Notes under the pieces: model-generated
Databases searched by the model: none
What the model was told of the DNA's origin: nothing
Seen by the model: the letters and a program-made list of their open reading frames with translations, nothing else
From: Saccharothrix algeriensis
GTDB taxonomy: Bacteria > Actinomycetota > Actinomycetes > Mycobacteriales > Pseudonocardiaceae
Length of the DNA stretch: 64,000 nucleotides
Direction of reading: 5' to 3'
Assembly (NCBI RefSeq): GCF_016907655.1
Contig: NZ_JAFBCL010000001.1
Coordinates: 5,614,001-5,678,000, forward strand
Program-made: the position numbers and the translations under genes
Shown here: positions 1 to 8,557 of the stretch, in pieces
How the letters are laid out: each line of letters starts with the position of its first letter
Numbering within the stretch: the first letter of the stretch is position 1

Positions 1-818
1 GGCAGCTGCCTCGGCACCGGGTGGGCGGGCGGCGCGGGGGCGGTGGCCGGCGGCGACGGGGCAGCGGCCGCCCGGTGCTCGCCGCCGTCACCGGCCCGGC
101 CGAGCAGGGCCGGGTCGGCGCGCAGGACCCGCTGGTGCAGCCGCTGCAGCTCCGGGCCGGGCTCGGCGCCCAGGTCCCGCGCCAGCCGCGCGCGGAGGTC
201 GCGGTACCGCGCCAGCGCCTCGCCCGCCCGCCCCGCCCGGTACAGGGCGAGCTGGTGGTGCGCGGCCACGCGCTCGTCCAGCGGGTGCTCGGCGGCGCGG
301 GCGGCCAGCTCGGCCACCAGCCGGTCGCCCTGGCCCAGCCGCAGCCGGACCTCGGTGTGCTCGCACTCCGCGTCCAGCCGCTCCAGGTCCAGCCGGTCGC
401 CCTCGGCGGCGGCCCAGTCGCCCGTCAGCCCGGTCAGCGCCGCGCCCCGCCACAGGGCCACCGCGCGGGCCAGCAGCGGTTCGGCCGTCCGGTCGTCGGC
501 GGCTCGCGCGCGGGCGCGCAGCGAGCGGAACAGGTGCAGGTCCACCGCGGATCCGTCGGCGACGAGGACATATCCGCCGGAGCGGAGCACAATGTCCACT
601 TGGGCGCGGCGCAGCCGGGAGACGTAGCTCGACAGCGTCGCCCGCGCCCGCCGGGGCGGGTCGTCGCCCCACACGCGCCGGACCAGCCGGTCGACCGGGA
701 CGACGCGGCCGACGTCCACCGCCAGCGCGGCCAGCACGCACCGCTGCCGCGCCGCGCCGAGGTCGACCAGACGGCCGCCGACCTGCGCCCGGACCTCGCC
801 GAGCAGCCCGAACTCCAC
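1..818 (-). CDS. SARP/BTAD-domain transcriptional regulator, 3' end outside the window
   Basis: Read on the minus strand from a GTG at 818 that follows a GGGAGG ribosome site; about 272 codons are visible and the C-terminus lies beyond base 1. The N-terminal ~90 residues look like the winged-helix DNA-binding domain of OmpR/SARP type (starting VEFGLLGEV, with a VWGDDPP turn and a SYVSRLRR recognition helix). Residues ~95-245 match the bacterial transcriptional activation domain, with the typical HPLDERVAAHHQLALYRAGR stretch. A Pro/Ala-rich tail follows. Small SARPs end near here, while AfsR-type proteins continue into an NB-ARC ATPase; the window cannot tell. SARPs are usually pathway activators of secondary metabolism. 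In-frame reading above the GTG meets a TAG about 60 nt upstream, so the start is well bounded. Confidence 0.85.
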   Translation of the reverse strand, partial: MEFGLLGEVRAQVGGRLVDLGAARQRCVLAALAVDVGRVVPVDRLVRRVWGDDPPRRARATLSSYVSRLRRAQVDIVLRSGGYVLVADGSAVDLHLFRSLRARARAADDRTAEPLLARAVALWRGAALTGLTGDWAAAEGDRLDLERLDAECEHTEVRLRLGQGDRLVAELAARAAEHPLDERVAAHHQLALYRAGRAGEALARYRDLRARLARDLGAEPGPELQRLHQRVLRADPALLGRAGDGGEHRAAAAPSPPATAPAPPAHPVPRQL

Positions 819-847
819 CTCCGCGACCTCCCGGAAACCGCCCCTGA

Positions 848-883
848 CCTGCGGGTTGCAGAACCCTGCAAGCTAACCGCAGG
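848..883. promoter_or_regulatory. Nested inverted repeat upstream of the SARP gene
   Basis: Two concentric palindromes: outer arms CCTGCG (848-853) and CGCAGG (878-883), inner arms TTGCAG (856-861) and CTGCAA (866-871). It lies 30 to 65 bp before the SARP start, so it may be an operator or a leader hairpin. The repeat is seen directly; its role is inference. Confidence 0.45.
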
Positions 884-1030
884 ACCGGGCGCACACACTG
901 GCACACGAGGCGGTCTTGCGACCAGGGGGGCCAGGGGGGAGGGCCGCCTCCCTTAACTGCCGAACGCCACGCCCGGGGCGCGCCGCCCCGGGCGCCCCGC
1001 CGGTCTCCCGCCAACCTTCCGGGAGGACTC

Positions 1031-1252
1031 GTGACAACGGGTCGTCTGCTGCCGGGCGTCTTCGCCGAGCAGCGCCACCTGGTCTCCGCGAACGAACCCG
1101 CACGCCACTCCGCCCACGTCGGCGACCGCTACCGCGCGGTGTGCCGGGCGCTGTGCCTGCCCATCCCCGACCGGGGTTGCTACACCTGGCGGGAGTGGCC
1201 GATCTGCCCGCACTGCGCACGCCACCTGCCGCGGCCCGCCGCGGTCGCGTGA
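1031..1252 (+). CDS. Small Cys-rich hypothetical protein (73 aa)
   Basis: GTG start with a GGGAGGAC ribosome site 4 nt upstream, divergent from the SARP gene. The product has five cysteines (positions 38, 42, 50, 59 and 62); the last two form WPICPHCARH, a CxxC pair of the kind seen in zinc knuckles or redox proteins. There is no signal peptide or membrane segment. Codon third positions are strongly G/C and a hairpin follows the stop, both supporting a real gene. I do not recognise the family. A small metal-binding or DNA-binding partner is possible but unproven. Confidence 0.6.
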   Translation: MTTGRLLPGVFAEQRHLVSANEPARHSAHVGDRYRAVCRALCLPIPDRGCYTWREWPICPHCARHLPRPAAVA

Positions 1253-1255
1253 GGT

Positions 1256-1295
1256 CCGCGCGGCGGTCCGGCCGCGGGGACGGGCCGCCGCGCGG
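1256..1295 (+). terminator. Hairpin after the 73-aa gene
   Basis: Perfect 11-bp arms CCGCGCGGCGG (1256-1266) and CCGCCGCGCGG (1285-1295), starting 4 nt after the stop codon. No T-run follows, which is common for actinobacterial terminators. Confidence 0.55.
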
Positions 1296-1369
1296 CACGC
1301 GCGCGTCGAGGGCGGGACGAGGCCGGGCGGGGCCGCGGGCGAGGGGCCGCGCACCCCGTGGGGGGCACG

Positions 1370-1390
1370 GCCGCGCCGAGCCGGCGCGGC
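1370..1390 (-). terminator. Hairpin after the transglycosylase gene
   Basis: Perfect 9-bp arms GCCGCGCCG and CGGCGCGGC around a 3-nt loop, 14 nt past the stop codon of the leftward gene that ends at 1404. Confidence 0.55.
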
Positions 1391-1403
1391 GGACCGGGGC
1401 GGG

Positions 1404-2216
1404 TCAGTAGCCCCGGTAGCCCGTGCCGTTGGTCATGGACACCAGGCCGGGGTGGCCGCCGAAGCCGCCGTAGCGGGCGTAGGTGTAGCGGACGCCGGCG
1501 ATGATGTTGGCCACCGGGTTGTAGATGTCGTCGTGCCCGGCCAGCTTGTAAGCCTGGAACGTCGGGTCGATGCACTGCATGAGGCCCTTGGAGGGGGTGC
1601 CGCGCGCGGCGTTGGAGTCCCAGTTGTTCACGGCGTTCGGGTTGCCGTTGGACTCCTTCTCGATGATCGTGTAGATCTCGTCGACGCTGTCCTCGGTGAT
1701 CGGCGTGCCGTTGGCCGCGAGGATGGCGATGGCTTCCCGGATCCAGCCCTCGACCTGCCGCTGGTGCGGCGACTTGCGGGCCTCCTCGGCGTCCTTCGCG
1801 TCCTTGGCGGCCTTCTCGGCGGCGGCCTGCTGGCGCGCCGAGTAGCCGTTCTGCGCGACGCCGCTGGCCTGGTTGAACGCCTGGAGCGCGGTCAGCTGCT
1901 CCTGCCGGATGATGCGGGCGGTCTCCGAGCCGAGGTCGATGGCGTGCACGGTGTCGACCTTGCCGGTGCGGACGTGCTCGTCGGGCACGCCGCCGAAGTC
2001 CGCGCCGCCTGCCATGGGGTTGACCGAGCCGCTGGTCACGGCGTGGGCCGCGGCGCCCGCGCCGGTCACGATGCCGACGGCGACGGCGACGGCGGACAGC
2101 CGCTTGGGCAGCGTCCGATCGGGTTCGGCGCGGTGCGCGCCGACGTGGCCGGGGGCTTGCGCGCTGACCGTGAAGACGATCGGCTGCTGCCCACGGGTCT
2201 TCCTGTGGCGAGCCAA
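1404..2216 (-). CDS. Secreted/membrane lytic transglycosylase (SLT domain), 270 aa
   Basis: Likely cleaves the glycan strands of peptidoglycan outside the membrane. A TTG at 2216 is chosen because AGGAGG lies 8 nt upstream; the open frame extends another 55 codons but with poor coding character. A hydrophobic segment at residues ~40-60 acts as signal or anchor. Residues ~125-150 form an Ala/Lys/Gln-rich probable coiled coil. The C-terminal ~90 residues are a transglycosylase fold: EKESNGNP holds the catalytic Glu (residue ~188), followed by the GLMQ motif and a YNPVANIIAGVRY helix. The same architecture occurs in actinobacterial cell-wall-remodelling proteins. The ~170-nt leader is long enough for regulation, but no known riboswitch consensus was recognised. 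Confidence 0.88.
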   Translation of the reverse strand: MARHRKTRGQQPIVFTVSAQAPGHVGAHRAEPDRTLPKRLSAVAVAVGIVTGAGAAAHAVTSGSVNPMAGGADFGGVPDEHVRTGKVDTVHAIDLGSETARIIRQEQLTALQAFNQASGVAQNGYSARQQAAAEKAAKDAKDAEEARKSPHQRQVEGWIREAIAILAANGTPITEDSVDEIYTIIEKESNGNPNAVNNWDSNAARGTPSKGLMQCIDPTFQAYKLAGHDDIYNPVANIIAGVRYTYARYGGFGGHPGLVSMTNGTGYRGY

Positions 2217-2390
2217 GGGTGGGGCCTCCTGCGTCGGGGAAGCTCGACCACCGCGAACCTGGCGGGGGATCCAGGTCCGGGCCTCGTCCGGGGGATGACG
2301 TGCCCGTGTCCTTCTAGTGATCGAACCGTAATCAGCGGCCGGAAACGTAACCGCTGGTGACGGGCAGGGGCAAGGAATCACCTATTAGTG

Positions 2391-2404
2391 GTGAGCTTAC
2401 TCAC
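2391..2404. promoter_or_regulatory. Palindrome GTGAG-N4-CTCAC between divergent genes
   Basis: Perfect 5-bp arms separated by CTTA, ending 5 bp before a consensus TTGACA box. Position suggests an operator for the ABC-F gene or the transglycosylase gene; no regulator is identified. Confidence 0.35.
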
Positions 2405-2409
2405 GTTTG

Positions 2410-2438
2410 TTGACAGGAGCGCTACTCACGGTGCATAG
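2410..2438 (+). promoter_or_regulatory. Candidate sigma-70 promoter, long ABC-F leader
   Basis: TTGACA (2410-2415), 17-bp spacer, GCATAG (2433-2438). It would give a leader of about 215 nt ahead of the ABC-F start at 2660, a length usual for attenuation-controlled antibiotic-resistance ABC-F genes. Confidence 0.4.
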
Positions 2439-2497
2439 CCCGTCGGCGGGGCCCCGCGGGGCCGCCCGCCGGTGATCGCGTTCACGCGCCCGCCCCC

Positions 2498-2526
2498 TTG
2501 TCGATCACCGGCGCCCGACGCACAAT
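2498..2526 (+). promoter_or_regulatory. Candidate second ABC-F promoter
   Basis: TTGTCG (2498-2503), 17-bp spacer, CACAAT (2521-2526). The predicted start point near 2533 would place the ATG at 2537 almost at the 5' end of the RNA, making the short leader ORF nearly leaderless. Confidence 0.4.
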
Positions 2527-2536
2527 GGTTGGCAAC

Positions 2537-2560
2537 ATGGGCACCTTGTACTTCCTGTGA
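2537..2560 (+). CDS. Putative attenuator leader peptide MGTLYFL
   Basis: ATG-GGC-ACC-TTG-TAC-TTC-CTG-TGA encodes seven residues, 100 nt before the ABC-F gene. An in-frame ATG at 2525 would give MVGNMGTLYFL. The peptide resembles the short hydrophobic leaders whose translation stalls under ribosome-targeting drugs and controls ARE ABC-F genes (the msrD leader is the known comparison). Hairpins follow it. The ORF is too short to prove by sequence alone. Confidence 0.35.
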   Translation: MGTLYFL

Positions 2561-2573
2561 TCGGACGCGCGTC

Positions 2574-2645
2574 CGCGTGGAGCACGGCTCCGCGGCGCGC
2601 CCCTCGCCACTTCGCACCCGATCAACTCGACCCGCGCCGGTCGAG
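2574..2645 (+). promoter_or_regulatory. Leader hairpins before the ABC-F ribosome site
   Basis: Stem 1 at 2574-2594 pairs CGCGTGGAGC with GCTCCGCG (one bulge). Stem 2 at 2626-2645 is a perfect 7-bp stem, CTCGACC with GGTCGAG, ending 3 nt before the AGGAG ribosome site (2649-2653). A GGACGCGCGTCC palindrome lies just before stem 1. This arrangement suits attenuation or translational control. Confidence 0.4.
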
Positions 2646-2659
2646 GACAGGAGCCTGCC

Positions 2660-4252
<1,593 letters not shown>

Positions 4253-4272
4253 CCGGCCGCGCGCGCTCCCCG

Positions 4273-4314
4273 GCGGTGGGGCACCCGACGCCGGTCGTGC
4301 GGGTGCCCCGCCGC
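4273..4314 (+). terminator. 15-bp-stem terminator after the ABC-F gene
   Basis: GCGGTGGGGCACCCG (4273-4287) pairs with CGGGTGCCCCGCCGC (4300-4314), one G-U wobble, 12-nt loop, beginning 21 nt after the stop codon. Confidence 0.7.
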
Positions 4315-4640
4315 GATGGCGGAGCGCACGACGGGACCGGACCGCCGCACCGCGCGCGAAGAGATCAATGTCACAGGTGGTGTCCGGAGCGGTACGGATG
4401 GTGTTTCCCGGTGCGCCGCGGTCGTGGGGCGGCCGGGCTCCGGCGGCCCGGTCCGCCGAGCGGGGTGGTGGCCGCCGACCGCCCCGCCGGTCGCAGCACC
4501 GCACGTCGGGCCGTGACGCGGTGTGCGAACCGGTCCGTTCGGGTGAGGCTCCCCGCGGGGAACGATCGCCGGATCGCGCGAACCCGCCGGCCGTGCGGCG
4601 GCGTGCCCGTAACCCGGCGTACCGCTCGGGGGGCGAGAAT

Positions 4641-4646
4641 TATGCT
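4641..4646 (+). promoter_or_regulatory. Possible -10 box TATGCT for the small membrane protein
   Basis: TATGCT sits in the only AT-rich island of this spacer, 65 nt before the ATG at 4711. The -35 region (CGTACC) is weak. Confidence 0.25.
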
Positions 4647-4710
4647 GTTCGGGGCTCCCGGGTGACGGACCCGGGGAACCGGACACGGCGGACGACGGAC
4701 AGGCGGGCTG

Positions 4711-4971
4711 ATGGCGGGGCAGTACGGTCGATCTTCGGGGCAGCGCCGGCCGGCTTTCGGGCGGGTCGACCCGTTCTGCCTGTTCGCCGTGCTGCCGATG
4801 CTGGTGCTGGCGGGCCTCATGTTCTGGGGCGGCCTGCCGGTGGTGGGCGTGGGCGTGATCGTGGTCGCCGCGCTGCTGGTGGTGTTCGACTCGTGGAGCA
4901 ACCGGCCGCTGAAGGACGTCGAGCCCGAGTACGACGACGAGGACGACTACGAGCCGCGAGGCCGCCGCTGA
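4711..4971 (+). CDS. Small two-helix membrane protein (86 aa)
   Basis: ATG start. Residues 21-40 and 42-59 are two adjacent hydrophobic helices joined by a tight turn. The N-terminus is basic and the tail is acidic (EYDDEDDY, ~73-80) then basic. It ends 79 bp before the convergently oriented lipoprotein gene. No catalytic motif is visible and I cannot name the family. The pattern fits the small uncharacterised membrane proteins common in actinomycetes. Confidence 0.7.
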   Translation: MAGQYGRSSGQRRPAFGRVDPFCLFAVLPMLVLAGLMFWGGLPVVGVGVIVVAALLVVFDSWSNRPLKDVEPEYDDEDDYEPRGRR

Positions 4972-5050
4972 CCGGACGCGGCGCCGGCCACCGCGCGACC
5001 GGCCGACCGGCCGCGCCGCCCGATCCCCCGGGACCGCGCGGCGCCCGGGG

Positions 5051-5611
5051 TCAGGGCGTGGTCCAGGCCCGCACGCCGACCACGCCGGTGCTGCCCAGGT
5101 CGATCGTGGTGGGCGTGGCGGTCCCGCCCGCCCCGGCCGGCTCCGGCCGGAACGTCAGCCTGGGCCGCCCGGCCACCGGGGCCACGGCGATCCGCGTCCC
5201 GACCTGCGGCGGCTCGGTCGTGTCGTCGTAGGTGTTGCGCCACACCAGGCCGCTGGTGGCCGTGTCGCCGGGCTGGAGGGTCACCTCCTGCGGCGGCTCC
5301 TCGAACCAGTCCACCCGCGAGATGCCCGTCGAGCCCTGCTGGACCTCGACGTCGAGCACCTGCCCGTCCTCGTCCAGCAGCTCCAGGTCGGGGTAGCCGC
5401 TGACCGGGTACGGCGTGGCGCCGCAGTTGCGCATCCGCAGCTTCAGCACCCGCAGCCCCATCGCGGCCTCCCCGCCCTCCGCCGCGATGTCCACCCCGCC
5501 GGCCGGGCACGGCGGCCCGCTCGGGGTGGGCGCCGGGGGCGGCACGGGGGGCGCGCCGCCGCACGCCGCCACGGCCAGCAGGAGCGCGAGGGGGACGAGT
5601 CGGCCGATCAC
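5051..5611 (-). CDS. DUF4232-like lipoprotein (186 aa)
   Basis: GTG start. The first 17 residues form a lipoprotein signal with a lipobox ending at Cys17 (AVAAC), so the protein should be anchored on the outer face of the membrane. After a Pro-rich linker, residues ~45-180 resemble the DUF4232 beta-sandwich domain: a cysteine pair (PCPAG and RNCGA) and the PYPVSGYPDLELLD block. The function of the domain is unknown. It starts 7 nt after the stop of the upstream monooxygenase gene, so the two are probably co-transcribed. Confidence 0.82.
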   Translation of the reverse strand: MIGRLVPLALLLAVAACGGAPPVPPPAPTPSGPPCPAGGVDIAAEGGEAAMGLRVLKLRMRNCGATPYPVSGYPDLELLDEDGQVLDVEVQQGSTGISRVDWFEEPPQEVTLQPGDTATSGLVWRNTYDDTTEPPQVGTRIAVAPVAGRPRLTFRPEPAGAGGTATPTTIDLGSTGVVGVRAWTTP

Positions 5612-5618
5612 CGGACGA

Positions 5619-7091
5619 CTATGTCACAGCCCGGTCGGCGGACGACCGCGCGCGCACGCCGACCAGCTGGTCGCCCAGGTCGCCGCGCAGCGTCTGCAGC
5701 AGGTCCACCACGTAGTTCTGCCGCACCCGCCACGGGTCGCGGTCGCCCTGGCGCGGGAACGCGTCGATCGAGCGCCGGACGTACCCGGAAGCCAGGTCCA
5801 GCAGCGGCCGGCGCGGGAGCGCCCGGTCCGGCCGGGGCGCCACGGAGCCCAGGCCCGCGCGGTCGAGGTGGGCCAGCACCCGGCACACCAGCCGGGACGT
5901 GAGGTCGGCGCGCAGCGTCCAGGACGCGTTGGTGTAGCCGACGCACATCGCGAGGTTCGGCAGCCCGGTGATCATCGCCCCGCGCCACACCCACTGCTCG
6001 GACAGCTCGACGGCCGCGCCGTCCACGCTGGGCCGGATGCCGCCCAGCGCCAGCATCCGCAGCCCGGTCGCCGTGACCACGACGTCGGCCGCCAGCACCC
6101 GCCCGGACCGCAGCCGCACGCCCTCGGGCACGAACGAGTCCACGTGGTCGGTCACCACCGACGCCGTGCCCGCCCTGATCGCCTCGAACAGGTCGGCGTC
6201 CGGGACCGCGCACAGCCGCTGGTCCCACGGGTCGTAGGTCGGGGTGAAGTGCTCCCGCACCGCCTGCTCGTCCCGCAGCGCCTTGACCGCCAGGCCGGTG
6301 AGCAGCCGGCGCGCCGCGCCCGGGAACCGCCGGCAGAACTGGAAGAAGGCGGTGGAGAACGCGATGTTCTTGGCCCGCACCACCCGGTGCGCCACGCCGG
6401 CGGGCAGCAGCGCGCGCAGGCGGTCGGCCAGGGCGTCCCGACCGGGCACCGGGCTGATCCAGGTGGGGGAGCGCTGGAGCATGGTCACGTGCGCGGCGGT
6501 CCGGGCCATCGTCGGCACGAGGGTGACGGCGGTCGCGCCGCTGCCGATGACGACGACCCGCTTGCCCGCGTGGTCGAGGTCCGGCGGCCAGAACTGCGGG
6601 TGCACGACCCGGCCGGTGAACGACCCGATGCCGGGGAACTCCGGCTCGTGGCCGCGCTCGTAGTCGTAGTAGCCCGTGCAGGAGTAGAGGAAGCCGCAGG
6701 TCACCGCGTCGCCGTCGGCCAGGGTCAGCGTCCAGCGCTGGTCGCGGGTCGACCAGTCGGCCGCGAGCACCCTGCTGCGGAACCGGATGCGCCGGTCGAT
6801 GCCGTGCTCGGCGGCGGTGCGCCGCACGTAGTCCAGGATCGCCGGCCCGTCCGCGATGGACCGTGCCTCCCGCCACGGCCGGAACGGGTAGCCGAGGGTG
6901 AACATGTCGGAGTCGGACCGGACGCCGGGGTAGCGGAACAGGTCCCACGTCCCGCCGATCGCGTCGCGGGCCTCCAGGATCGCCCAGGACTTGCCGGGGT
7001 GCTCGGCGCCCAGGCGGTACGCCGCGCCGATGCCGGAGAGCCCGGCGCCCACGATCACGACGTCGAAGTGGGCCGGTTCGCTGCTGACCAT
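5619..7091 (-). CDS. ethA: EthA-like Baeyer-Villiger/flavin monooxygenase (490 aa)
   Basis: An FAD- and NADPH-dependent class B monooxygenase that inserts oxygen into ketones or sulfur compounds; the EthA relative in Mycobacterium activates ethionamide. FAD motif GAGLSG (15-20), an EthA-like GGTWDLFRYPG block, and the Baeyer-Villiger fingerprint FTGRVVHPQFWP are all present. The second Rossmann motif is GSGATA, and GYTNASWTLRADL near the C-terminus also matches EthA. Length (490) equals that of EthA (489). ATG 7091 is preferred over one 12 codons upstream because alignment to the family begins there and GGAG precedes it. The physiological substrate is unknown. Confidence 0.88.
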   Translation of the reverse strand: MVSSEPAHFDVVIVGAGLSGIGAAYRLGAEHPGKSWAILEARDAIGGTWDLFRYPGVRSDSDMFTLGYPFRPWREARSIADGPAILDYVRRTAAEHGIDRRIRFRSRVLAADWSTRDQRWTLTLADGDAVTCGFLYSCTGYYDYERGHEPEFPGIGSFTGRVVHPQFWPPDLDHAGKRVVVIGSGATAVTLVPTMARTAAHVTMLQRSPTWISPVPGRDALADRLRALLPAGVAHRVVRAKNIAFSTAFFQFCRRFPGAARRLLTGLAVKALRDEQAVREHFTPTYDPWDQRLCAVPDADLFEAIRAGTASVVTDHVDSFVPEGVRLRSGRVLAADVVVTATGLRMLALGGIRPSVDGAAVELSEQWVWRGAMITGLPNLAMCVGYTNASWTLRADLTSRLVCRVLAHLDRAGLGSVAPRPDRALPRRPLLDLASGYVRRSIDAFPRQGDRDPWRVRQNYVVDLLQTLRGDLGDQLVGVRARSSADRAVT

Positions 7092-7264
7092 GGCTCCAGT
7101 GTGCTGACCCGGCCGACCCGGGTCCACGCCGCACCGGCCCGGGCCGTGCCGACCCCGGCGCGCGGACCGCGGCTGCGGGCGCGTCGCCGGTCCGGGCGCG
7201 CCTCGCCGGTCCGGGCAGCGCCCGTCCGCGGCGGCCCCGTCCTGCGAACCGGCCGCAGCGCGGT

Positions 7265-7270
7265 TAGCGT
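7265..7270 (+). promoter_or_regulatory. Leaderless -10 box TAGCGT
   Basis: TAGCGT ends 6 nt before the GTG at 7277, so transcription would start at or next to the start codon. No ribosome site is present. Confidence 0.5.
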
Positions 7271-7276
7271 CGTCGC

Positions 7277-8467
7277 GTGCACGTGGCGATCGTCGGGGCG
7301 GGACTGGCCGGGCTCAGCGCGGCGCGGGCGCTGCGGGCGTCCGCCGCGGACGTGACGGTGCTGGAGGCGGGCGACGACGTGGGTGGCCGCGTGCGCACCG
7401 ACGTGGTGGACGGCGTGCGGCTGGACCGGGGGTTCCAGCTCCTGCTGCCTGCCTACCCCGAGCTGGCCCGGGTGGACCTGGCCGCGCTGGAGCTGCGGCC
7501 GTTCCGGCGCGGCGCGTTCGTCCACGACGGCGGCCGGCACGACCTGCTCGCCGACCCCCGCTGCGGGCCGGCCGCCTGGCAGGGCGCGCTGGCGCAGCAC
7601 GTGCTGGGGTGGCGCGACCTGGCCGCGCTGGTGGCGTTCACCCTGCGCGACCTCGTCCGGCGCGAGGTCCCCGGCGCGCCGGACCGGACGACCCGCGACG
7701 AGCTGCGGCGGTGGCTGTCGGACGACGCGGTCGCCCGCGTGCTGCGGCCGTTCCTGCAGGGCGTGTTCCTGGAACGCGACCTCGTCACCTCCGCCCGCTT
7801 CTTCCGCCTGGTGTGGCGCTGCTTCGCGCTGGGCGGCGCGGCCCTCCCGGCGGCCGGCATGGGCGCGCTGCCCCGCCAGCTCGCGCAGGGCCTGCCGGTG
7901 CGGCTGGGCGCGAAGGTGGTGGCGGTGCACGACGACGGCGTCGCGCTGTCCGACGGCTCGCGGGTCGACGCCGACGCCGTGGTGGTCGCCACCGACGGCA
8001 CCACGGCCGCCCGGCTGCTCCCGGAGTGCCCGGAGCCGACCTGGAACGGCGTCACCACCTGGTACTTCCGCCCGCCGGAGTCCCCGCTGCGCGACCCGGC
8101 GCTGCTCGTGGACGCCGACGGCGGCCCGATCGCCAACACCGCGGTCGTCTCCGAGGTCGCGCCGAGCTACTCGCCGCACGCGCCGCTGGTGCAGGCTTCC
8201 GTGCTCGACGACGTCCCGGAGCAGGACGTGCGGACCGCGCTGGCCGCGCTGTACGGGGTGGACACCCGGTCCTGGGAAACCCTGGCCTGCTACGCGATCC
8301 CCCGGGCCCTGCCCGCGATGCCCGCCCCGCACCGCTTCCGCCGGCCGGTGCGCGCGGGTGGCCGCCGCTACGTCTGCGGCGACCACCGCGACACCGCCTC
8401 CATCCAGGGCGCCCTGGTCTCCGGCCGGCGGGCCGCGCGCGCGGTGCTGGCCGACCTCGGCCGCTGA
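7277..8467 (+). CDS. FAD-dependent oxidoreductase, amine/protoporphyrinogen oxidase-like (396 aa)
   Basis: GTG start, probably leaderless. The N-terminal Rossmann motif is GAGLAG (7-12), followed by an acidic ribose-binding residue in VLEAGDDVGGRVRT, the hallmark of the flavin amine oxidase and phytoene desaturase superfamily. The C-terminal FAD-contact motif appears as YVCGDHRDTASIQGALVSG. No signal peptide. The family covers amine oxidases, carotenoid desaturases and porphyrinogen oxidases, and the sequence does not separate them. It is divergent from the EthA-like gene, with 185 bp between them. Confidence 0.82.
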   Translation: MHVAIVGAGLAGLSAARALRASAADVTVLEAGDDVGGRVRTDVVDGVRLDRGFQLLLPAYPELARVDLAALELRPFRRGAFVHDGGRHDLLADPRCGPAAWQGALAQHVLGWRDLAALVAFTLRDLVRREVPGAPDRTTRDELRRWLSDDAVARVLRPFLQGVFLERDLVTSARFFRLVWRCFALGGAALPAAGMGALPRQLAQGLPVRLGAKVVAVHDDGVALSDGSRVDADAVVVATDGTTAARLLPECPEPTWNGVTTWYFRPPESPLRDPALLVDADGGPIANTAVVSEVAPSYSPHAPLVQASVLDDVPEQDVRTALAALYGVDTRSWETLACYAIPRALPAMPAPHRFRRPVRAGGRRYVCGDHRDTASIQGALVSGRRAARAVLADLGR

Positions 8468-8557
8468 CCCGGAGGACCGGCGCCCGCAACGGCTCCACCG
8501 CCGCTCGACCGCGCACCCCCTTGCCGCGCACCCCCTCGCCGCGCGGCGCGCCCGCGC

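Larger units (their letters stand above)
4253..4710 (+). other. 458-bp intergenic region
   Basis: Holds the ABC-F terminator (4273-4314) and a weak promoter-like AT island around 4636-4650. The open frames crossing it have poor coding character and I support no gene in it. Confidence 0.5.

Noticed and set aside
21..956. Long plus-strand open frame opposite the SARP gene
   Set aside because: Very GC-rich DNA keeps antisense frames open. The minus-strand frame has clear SARP/BTAD motifs; the plus-strand product is a Pro/Arg/Gln-rich string without family features.
2334..2361. MtrA-type GTAAC repeats before the transglycosylase gene
   Set aside because: GTAATC and GTAACC words are present, but their spacing (about 19 bp) does not fit the repeat spacing I recall for MtrA boxes.
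2217..2390. A c-di-AMP (ydaO-type) riboswitch ahead of the lytic transglycosylase gene
   Set aside because: Long leaders with this riboswitch occur before such wall hydrolases, but the conserved GGGGGA-CC and GGTGAATCC-like blocks are not present in order. A covariance-model search would settle it.
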